From Parapristionchus giblindavisi (lineage: Eukaryota; Nematoda; Chromadorea; Rhabditida; Diplogasteridae), in NCBI GenBank assembly GCA_943737045.1, contig CALSFV010000004.1:1-64000 (forward strand): DNA of 64,000 nucleotides, written 5' to 3'. The notes under the pieces are model-generated. The model worked only from the letters and a program-made list of their open reading frames with translations. It was not told the DNA's origin and did no database searches. Numbering within the stretch: the first letter of the stretch is position 1; each line of letters begins with the position of its first letter. The translations under genes and the position numbers were made by a program. Below are positions 56,656 through 64,000 of the stretch, in pieces.

Positions 56656-57287
56656 AGCGAGCATCACTACGTGCCCGGTGGCATCAGCGAGAATCGGCAA
56701 GGACAACGACATCAGCGACAAGAATCAGAGGGACCACGTCGCCGTTGCACAAGACGGGCAAATGTCGTGATGGAAGTCGTCAAACGTATGAATGGTACGA
56801 ACCTTACATCAGTATTCTTCATGCATCGTTACATTTGCCTTCCTCTCCCACCATGCTACATTTGCTTTGTCACGTCGATGTACGCAGAGTTTTGGATCCC
56901 ATGTGGAAAACCCTGAGCGTCCATAGTACGAAGCTACCGCCATGATCAATGTTTGGCTTCACATTATACAGTTACCCATGTCGCTCATTCTTTTCCACTT
57001 GAACCCAATGCCCAACGCACACCTGACCTCTTTGTAGCAAAAACCTTTACATGGTGGTAAGATGAATGTCACGATGTCCACTTGTGCCATGTTTTAAAGT
57101 TGCAAAATGGAACGAAAGGAGAAGAGAGATTGTTACTGATTAGTGGAGATTCGTCTCTTTTCTTTCGATGCTCTCGAACACTGCATCATATTGAATATGT
57201 ATTATAACAATTTTGAAGGCCTAATTATTATTCTAATACATTGTTCATTTTGTAGGTCGTCCCTCCTCCTGCTCAACCAACGTCTGA
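56656..57287 (+). CDS. exon-like segment in the fold-back right arm (copy 2)
   Basis: Identical to 49153-49784 (exons 56656-56794 and 57256-57287). Same uncertainty as copy 1. Confidence 0.35.
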
Positions 57288-57802
57288 AGGAGATCATCAA
57301 CGACGTCGTGATTGAATTACGAAGATTAGAGCGATGATTCCAGATGACTCGGATTCATGAGGAGAGTTTCTTAATAGTTTAGACGTTAGTTTAAACCATT
57401 CCAAACCCATTTCAGGGCCTGGTACCGTGGGTCTTCTCGACGTCTTCAAACATGACGAATATCAATCTCCATTGTCATCTGCGCTCCAAGATACTTACTA
57501 GTTAGTAGTTAGTGGTCTTGTTAGTGGAAAGGCCAAATCGTTGTATCCATTCTAACTTCGCATACAACAACAGGTCGAATCATCTTCATCGCCGTTGATG
57601 ATGAGGTCAGATGGTCATCGCTATCATCATCGATCATCTGCTTCACGGTCTTCAGAAGAACGAATTTCGCAGGATCTTCTCTCAAGATGCGTCGTCTGGC
57701 TATCTTCTTACTAAGATTGATAAAGATTCTTGGGTGTGTTAACATTGGTGTGTGGTGTCCAACCCCGCGAAGTTAAAAGGGCGGAGTCAAAATCGGTATA
57801 TA

Positions 57803-58402
57803 CCGTCAAAACGAAAAAAAAGTGAAACATTTGTCAAAAATTTTGACAAATTTTGACAAAAGTTCACAAGATTTTGAAAAAATTGGATCATGATTTCTAA
57901 ACGCGGTTGCTAGTTTTTTATTAGATAATAGAGTATTTGAGCATCTCTGGGCATGCCTAATTTACCTATGAAGAAATTGTTTAAAATAAATCACTGTGAA
58001 CGCTGTTTTGTGAAACTGGTATACGGTAGGATTTTCTACAGTATACCACTTTTGCAGCCTGATCTTAGCCAAGGTCCAAACAGTGCAAATTCGCTATAGG
58101 AAGTCAGGTAATGCTAGATGTAAATAAATATATCCACGATTAGACGAAAAAAGCTCGAAAGCAGCAGTTTTACAGTAAGATTCTACAGTATGCTACAGTA
58201 TACCAATTCTGCTCCGGAGCGTTCCCGATTAATTTTTTCACTTATGTCGTACATAACTGCATTGGGCAAACACATCCACAATAAAAAAAACCTTAGATAA
58301 TATCATCAAGATCGTGAAAAAGGCTGAAACAGGGAATCTTGTGAACTTTTGTCAAAATTTTTCAAAAATTTTGACAAATGAAACTTTTTTTCGTTTTGAC
58401 GG
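57803..58402. mobile_element. 600-base MITE with TA target duplication (copy 2)
   Basis: Duplicate of 50300-50899. Here the inner right end reads GACAAATGAAACTTTTTTTC, matching the left end's GAAAC better than unit 1's GTCAC, so unit 1 carries the derived state or this unit was converted. Confidence 0.88.
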
Positions 58403-58906
58403 TACATGGGGTCCACCAGAAATGGGCGGAGCCATACATCGGTACATATGAGTATATGTAGACACCATGACGTTTTACATAATATGTACCCATGGCCTAG
58501 TGGATAACATACCGGTTAACAAGTACGACCCGTTTATTGTCTCGAACGTTCGATCCCCAGTCAGATCTTGATTATTTTTTGATCATTTTTGTATGTCTTT
58601 TCAGCGCACTAACTTTCAACATATATTCATGTGAAAGCAATATGTATGTATACAATTGACGGTGACTGAATTTGAGAACAACAAATATGCATATACTTTT
58701 TGTTAGATTTTCCCGCACACGACCAAGTATACATCCCTTATAATAATAGATCACCATGACTACGAGTGGTTATCATACATAATTCGGTTATCATTCATCG
58801 GTTCTCATGCGACCGATGATTATGGGGTTTCAACGGAATCACGTTAGTGAACAGCTAGTGAATTTTACTTAAATTATATTTTATTATTTTATTTTACTTA
58901 AAAGTG

Positions 58907-59963
58907 CAGATTTAGCAACACAAGATCGCCTGGTTGATTTTGACCGTTTAACTTTATTTATTTATTCGTCGCTTTTTAGGTGTATTACCGGAGATACCCA
59001 ATACGCGGCCTTCCTTCCTTTCTCCTTACATGGGTGCTCCAAACCATGCGTCACAAGCCCCGCCCACACCCATATCCCCCGAACAGACACACAAGTACAC
59101 ACACGCAATCTTATTTATATACATTACGCGGTCTGTCCGTGCTTTTGTATGATCCTGTCTCTATGTCCGCTGTTTGGTGTGTCTTTCAGTTCGATTTCAA
59201 ATGCCGCCCACTTTTTATCGATTTCCCCCGTCCCTCGTTACGCTTGGCTGTACACTTTTTTCTGCCACTACTATTACTACTGTAGCTTTGAGCTCCCCCA
59301 ACTCTCTATTCCATTTTTTGTCCTGTAAATAGTGTAGCTCCTTCTCTAGCATATATAAATAATATCATCCTCATCAACCCAATCAATCAATAAATCAATA
59401 TCACCCCTGATTCCTTTCCCTGACGAAATATCGATCGACTACGGTTTCTTGCTTCACAGATTGTGTCTAGTTGTCTGCGCTCTCTCTTCCTTCTCTCCTT
59501 TCCTCTCTATCTCTTTGATTTTAATGTTCCACTCTTATCGTCATGATTCCGTTGTTCTCACACACTTCCATGATATAGCAGATCACCGATTTTATTCGTC
59601 AGAACAGTTCTATCTTCTTCATTGTATCCTCATTGCTCCATGCTATCCCCTTACTCTTTCTACTTTTTATCCTCTCAACAACAAAATGACGTGTGAATAG
59701 ACTGGCCCATCAATCAATATTTCCCCCATTGGATTGTCGAAAATCGATAATTTGACCTACCGTTGGGAATACCGTACACAGTGCTTACCGTATGCGTAGT
59801 GTGCTTTATTGTATTCAGTGGCCGTTGCACTCGCTACCGTAACCCTGCCATTTCCATCCAGGACCTTTTCTTGTTTATTGATGATGCGTTGTTCGTTCGT
59901 TTTTCTTCACCAAACACATAATACAATTCGAATAAATATATGAATTGAAAGGGTATCTAAGCT
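58907..59963 (+). pseudogene. truncated copy of the coiled-coil gene's 3' end (unit 3)
   Basis: Identical to 51404-52460 as far as I compared: last-exon remnant 58980-58990, same 226-base deletion, then 3'-UTR copy. The shared deletion shows that units 2 and 3 descend from one truncated ancestor. Confidence 0.85.
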
Positions 59964-60363
59964 TTACAACAAGATATGAAGTTTTACCGTAGTTTTAGTC
60001 GGTATACGGTACTCCTCATTTATCAGTACGACTAGGATGAATAATGGGCAGAGCCAATGATGAATTATCGATTGATTTTATGAGAAGATTGATGGAACTG
60101 TCGGACTGGGTCATTAGATGATATGCGATATTTTTCTTCGTTTAAAACTTGAAATAATTATGCACGACTGTTTATGAGAGAAGAAGAAATATGAGTGAAA
60201 CATATTCAATTTGTCGTCTAGACTCTTCATATTTCGGGTTCATATGTGCAATGGATTATGATATGTTTCACCGGTTTAATATTTTCTTGAAATGTGGTTA
60301 AATTCTTCAATATGAACCTCAGGGCTCTCAGAAAAAAAGAATAATAAACGAAATTGTCTACAG

Positions 60364-61764
60364 TGAACAATCTGCTGCTGCCCGCGAAAGCGATGAAGAT
60401 ATATCAGATGACGATTATCGATTGCACTATCGATTTTATCCGGATATCGATTTGCCCGACGGTACCGTATACGGCCATTGATCCGTGATGATTATTGATT
60501 TTTTTAGAGATTGACGATCGATTCTCTGTGATACAACAGCGATTAGATGAAGAAAATGAGGAGATGGCAATCGCTCATTTGGTTTGTTTGTTGTATGATA
60601 ATCTAGACCAAAGATCAAAGATCATCTTCGGAGATTAGTCATTTTGGAAAAAAAACCTGCTCATTGTCGGTTAAAACTATCTTTCTCGTTTTTTTAAAAA
60701 AATATCATATTCATATATTTATCAGATTCTGCTCCCATCATCATCTTCATCATTCTCTCATACCAATTGCCTAACCCGTCGATCGATAGCCATGTGCGAG
60801 GTGGATACGGTAGCTTTGAGCAGAGCAATGGAAAATGATTACGGTATGCGGTTATTGATTTTCAATCCTTATTGATCTGAACGCCTTTCAGATAAAAGCT
60901 CTTTCAATAAGCTCTTTCGATACGGTACTCGGGCCGATTCTTCACGAGATGCTGCATGCGTTGATGGTGCCGCACACCACTAATTTCTGTATTTTACCAA
61001 ATTCCCGCTAGTGGAGGAAATGTTGAATCTTGTACTTTCTGAATTTTATCAATAACACTTCAGAAGGGACTTATGGCAGATGGTGTGCTGAAGATGCGCC
61101 GATATGACGAGGTATTGATTGATTACCATTTATAATTATTCTTCATGTATTACCCACTACCCGAATTCCCTGCCGATTCGCTGACAACGCGACGGACCTC
61201 CATCAACCCTTTATTATTACATAACTGTTCTATCTCATTATTTGTGATGGAAATAAAGAAAGAAAGATTGTAGATCAATGATTATCGATTGATTGCAGAA
61301 TCCACCTGGGCGCAATCTTGGCAACGTTGAGTGCGCGATTCTCCGACATCATCCGGTGTTGCTACCGTATCCGTGAGTTCTCCGAGTGCATCTGGTGTGG
61401 CGACGTTTCCGATTTCATTTAGGAAAGCGTCAGATGAAGTGATATCGAAGCGAGTAGGCGAAGACATAATTGAATTTGGTCCCGGCGTGGTATACGCGGT
61501 CGTTGTGAGGAATACGGTAGCTCAAAGATCGATCGATTGGGAGGTTCGATCTTTTGATCTTTGAAGTTTGATGTATGATTATCGATTTTTGTAGAATTCT
61601 GAATCGGCAACAAGGAGGGTGTCATCTTTACGAGAAGGCGACTTGCTGGTGGCATGTACTAGGTAATCAATTTTAAAGGCACACCACAAGCTAATTTTCT
61701 TTCACATCTATAATTTATGCCGTTCAGGAACTCGGTTAGATGTGTGTATGACTGGGAGAAATGA
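60364..61764 (+). CDS. unrecognised gene family, copy 3 (older paralogue)
   Basis: Exons 60364-60461, 60508-60581, 60801-60843, 60899-60966, 61064-61111, 61299-61372, 61423-61543, 61595-61662, 61728-61764. Against copies 1-2, exon 7 differs at several third positions (AAG/AAA, CGA/CGT, GGC/GGA, ATA/ATT, GTA/GTT) with one amino-acid change in 40 codons. Exon 2 is similar. This pattern indicates selection on the protein. Oddities: the strong TTTCAG acceptor at 60891 gives a frameshift in exon 4, and only the weaker ATAAAAG acceptor seven bases on keeps the frame. The end is shortened to NSVRCVYDWEK. The copy may be active or recently decaying. Confidence 0.6.
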
Positions 61765-63009
61765 ACGATTGAAGGATGATATGCGTGATAGTTACCGTAC
61801 TTCACAGGCCCAAATCTACCGTATTTTCTCCATCGACCGTACTCAATCAACAAACGAGAGAAGAGCGAACCATTGATATTGCGTGATGATAAAGATACAC
61901 TGTGCACTGTTGTAAAAATAATAAAACATTTTAAAGATGGAGACCCTTGAGTTTTTTCGTAACAAGACTGTTCGGGTAGAATGATAGAGATTTATCACAC
62001 TAACCGAACGACACATTTCATATTGCGTGATGATATGTTTGAAGCTTATTATGCGCATTGAAAGTACAACTTTTCATGCAAGTAGAGAGTGCCTATCCGA
62101 TTTGCATACTTTACTCTCTCACTTTCCCATTGTCACTTACGCTAATTTCTATAGAATATTAACATTCAATCCCATGTTAATCGTTGCGGGAGTCAGTCAT
62201 GCCAACTCAAGGGTCTCCCTCTTTAAGCTGACTTATGCAGGTTCGTTATTCAACTTACAGTCCTTACAATCAATGTCTCTCTATGTCTGCAGGAAAGAAT
62301 ATAGTATTGATTACAAGATGGGAAGTGGTTCTGTTTCAGTGTTAGATCAGTGATAGAGTGGACAGTTGATCAGACTAGATCGATGGGCAGTGACGCAGAG
62401 AGTCATCGCGCGCGCACTGAACTTGAATTAGCACCACTGTTGAGACAGGTGGCGGCCGGGGATAACTTCACTCAAAAAACTAAAAAATTAAAAAATTTTA
62501 ATTTTAATAAAATAAAGATTCTAAATCACTCGGATAATTCCCTTGACACATATTTCGTATGAAAAGTCGAAATATCGTACGAAAAAGTATGCATTTGATA
62601 AAGCTGAGTAAGACGTTCAAAATAATACTTATGAAATGACTGTAAAAAATCACTTGGCATAGGTAAGTCCTGATAAAAATCACAATGGCTAATAAAACTA
62701 GGGTAATAGAGATGTGTATAGGAGATCAATTTTTGAAAAAATATTTTTGCGATTTTGTAATGTATTAAATGATGCTTAATAACATGGTCATGGTAGATTC
62801 TATAACTACAGCAATATCTCTCAGAAAATCATTTCATTTCGTTCGTCATACTTTGAGCAAGCGATAAGGCAATTCGATGATGTCCTCTGGACACTGTAAC
62901 ATGAGAAATACTGTAATTTTAGAGATTTATTGATTAACATCTGAATCATCGATTGTTGCTGCGTTTTGCCGTGGCGAAAAATATTATTCTTTTTGACTAT
63001 TATCACAAG
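61765..63009. other. intergenic stretch, unit 3 specific
   Basis: AT-rich, without counterpart in units 1-2 after about 61930. Frames of 60-108 residues have no recognisable features. No RNA gene seen. Confidence 0.5.
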
Positions 63010-63945
63010 ATGGATGCTTTATCAACATGCTGACTTTTAAAAATACAAAAATGTTCAAAAATTATGCAATATCTTATCCCTCACTGGGGATCGAACTTTC
63101 AAGACAACAAACGGTTCAGGCATGTTAACCGATACGTTATCCACTAGGCCATGGGTCCTTGTTATGCAAACGTCAAATTGTCTACATATACTCACGTGAA
63201 CTTCTACATATGTACCGATGTATGACTCCGCCCATTTCTAGTGCGCCCTATGTATATACCGATTTTGACTCCGCCCTTTTAACTTCGCGGGGTTGGACAC
63301 CACATGCCAATTTGAACACACCCAAATATCTTTATCAATTCAAGAAAGAAGACCGCCAGACGACGCATCTTGAGAGAAAATCCAGCGAGATCCGTTCTTC
63401 TGAAGACCGTGAAGCAGATGATCCATGACGATAGCGACGACCATCTGATGACATCATCAACAGCGATGAAGATGATTCGACCTGTAGTTGAATGCGAAGT
63501 TAGAAGGGATACAACGATTTGGCCGTTCTAATAAGACCACTAAGTACCTTGGAGTGCAGATACCATTGGAGATTGATATTCGTCATGAATGACGACGTCG
63601 AGAAGACCCACGGTGCAAATCCCTGAAATGAGTTTGAAATGATTTAAACTAATGTCTAAACTAATAAGATACTCTCCTCATGAATCCAAGTCATCTTGAA
63701 TCGTCCCTCCGTTCCTCAGAATCTAACCTCCGACGTCGTTGATGATCTTCTTCGGAGAACGCTTGTTGAAGAGAAGACGACCTATAAAAGGATTACGATA
63801 TTAGAATACATTTAATAATTAAACCTTTGGCAATGTTCTCATCACTTTGTATACTTTTTAGACTATGTCAATTTGGTACACTGGAGGGTGAAAAAGACAC
63901 TGACAAAGATAGACAAAAGTTCCATTCTTTCAAAATTGTTATAGT
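63010..63945. mobile_element. left arm of a third fold-back element (partial)
   Basis: Diverged version of 46790-47650: tRNA-like end on the minus strand (63080-63157: B box complement GGATCGAAC at 63088-63096, A box complement CCACTAGGCCA at 63141-63151), then TCCGCCCATTTCTAGTG, AACTTCGCGGGGTTGGACACC and ACGACCTATAAAAGG. The outer end is better preserved than in units 1-2. The right arm would lie beyond the window. The 89-residue frame at 63159-63428 runs inside it and is not a gene. Confidence 0.7.
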
Positions 63946-64000
63946 ACAGGGTGGTGATTAATTATTGTGACACATTATTATGGTGGCACAAAATGCGTTT

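Larger units (their letters stand above)
54293..58565. mobile_element. large fold-back transposon, copy 2
   Basis: Duplicate of 46790-51062 at +7,503, including the nested MITE (57803-58402), the exon-like segment (56525-57145) and the tRNA-like end (58488-58563). Copied as part of the segmental duplication, not an independent insertion. Confidence 0.8.
52923..60425 (+). repeat. recent tandem duplication, unit 2 (7,503 bases)
   Basis: Near-identical to 45420-52922. The 47 bases after its end (60426-60472) continue the identity before the older, diverged copy 3 begins. Confidence 0.92.

Noticed and set aside
46936..63240. Reading the repeated TCCGCCCATTTCTGGTGG blocks as a CRISPR-like array
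   Set aside because: Spacing is kilobases and orientation alternates; they are arms of fold-back elements.

Overview
The window looks like nuclear DNA of a nematode (phylum confident, genus not assignable). Protein-coding sequence is split into short exons (43-170 bases) bounded by GTGAGT/GTACGG-type donors and TTTCAG/TTGCAG acceptors. Introns are full of TACGGTA/TACTGTAG and ATTGATTGATTG motifs. One intron carries a Tc5-like transposon with termini CAAGGGAAC and a TNA target duplication, a group typical of nematodes. There are no bacterial-style operons, and most long open frames are translations of CT/GA microsatellites.

Layout. (1) 1-33.7 kb is mostly non-coding: pyrimidine and purine tracts, fold-back elements and several MITEs, some with target-site duplications I could read directly. 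Embedded in it are phase-compatible exons (4033-4129, 4474-4563, possibly 19842-20110, 20305-20418, 20776-20836). I interpret these as the 5' part of a long isoform of the gene that follows. (2) 33749-43373 is a complete, fully phase-consistent 16-exon gene for a 515-residue coiled-coil protein. It has a Cys cluster near its N terminus and a CaaX-like C terminus (CRVM). Its 3' UTR runs to about 44.5 kb. (3) 43.2-64 kb is an array of three tandem units. Each unit carries the last-intron/3'-UTR end of the coiled-coil gene, then a nine-exon gene of unrecognised family (at least 214 residues), then a large fold-back transposon.

Array history. The first and second unrecognised gene copies (45358-46641, 52861-54144) lie in a near-identical 7,503-base tandem duplication. 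The third copy (60364-61764) is an older paralogue whose differences are mostly synonymous. In units 2 and 3 the coiled-coil gene is reduced to the first 11 bases of its last exon fused to its 3' UTR by a 226-base deletion. The pattern implies an old duplication followed by a recent unequal exchange inside a 47-base tract in the first visible exon of the unrecognised gene. A local assembly duplication must also be excluded.

Mobile DNA. The fold-back element (about 4.3 kb, arms about 1.3 kb) has a tRNA-like sequence at its outer ends. Its right arm holds a nested 600-base TA-target MITE and an extra segment of about 0.6 kb with an exon-like frame. tRNA-like A/B-box sequences recur in two other inverted-repeat elements. 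I do not see a prokaryote-type defence system or a named pathway. The most novel items are the triplicated gene family, the fold-back element and the alternative lipidation-like ends of the coiled-coil protein.
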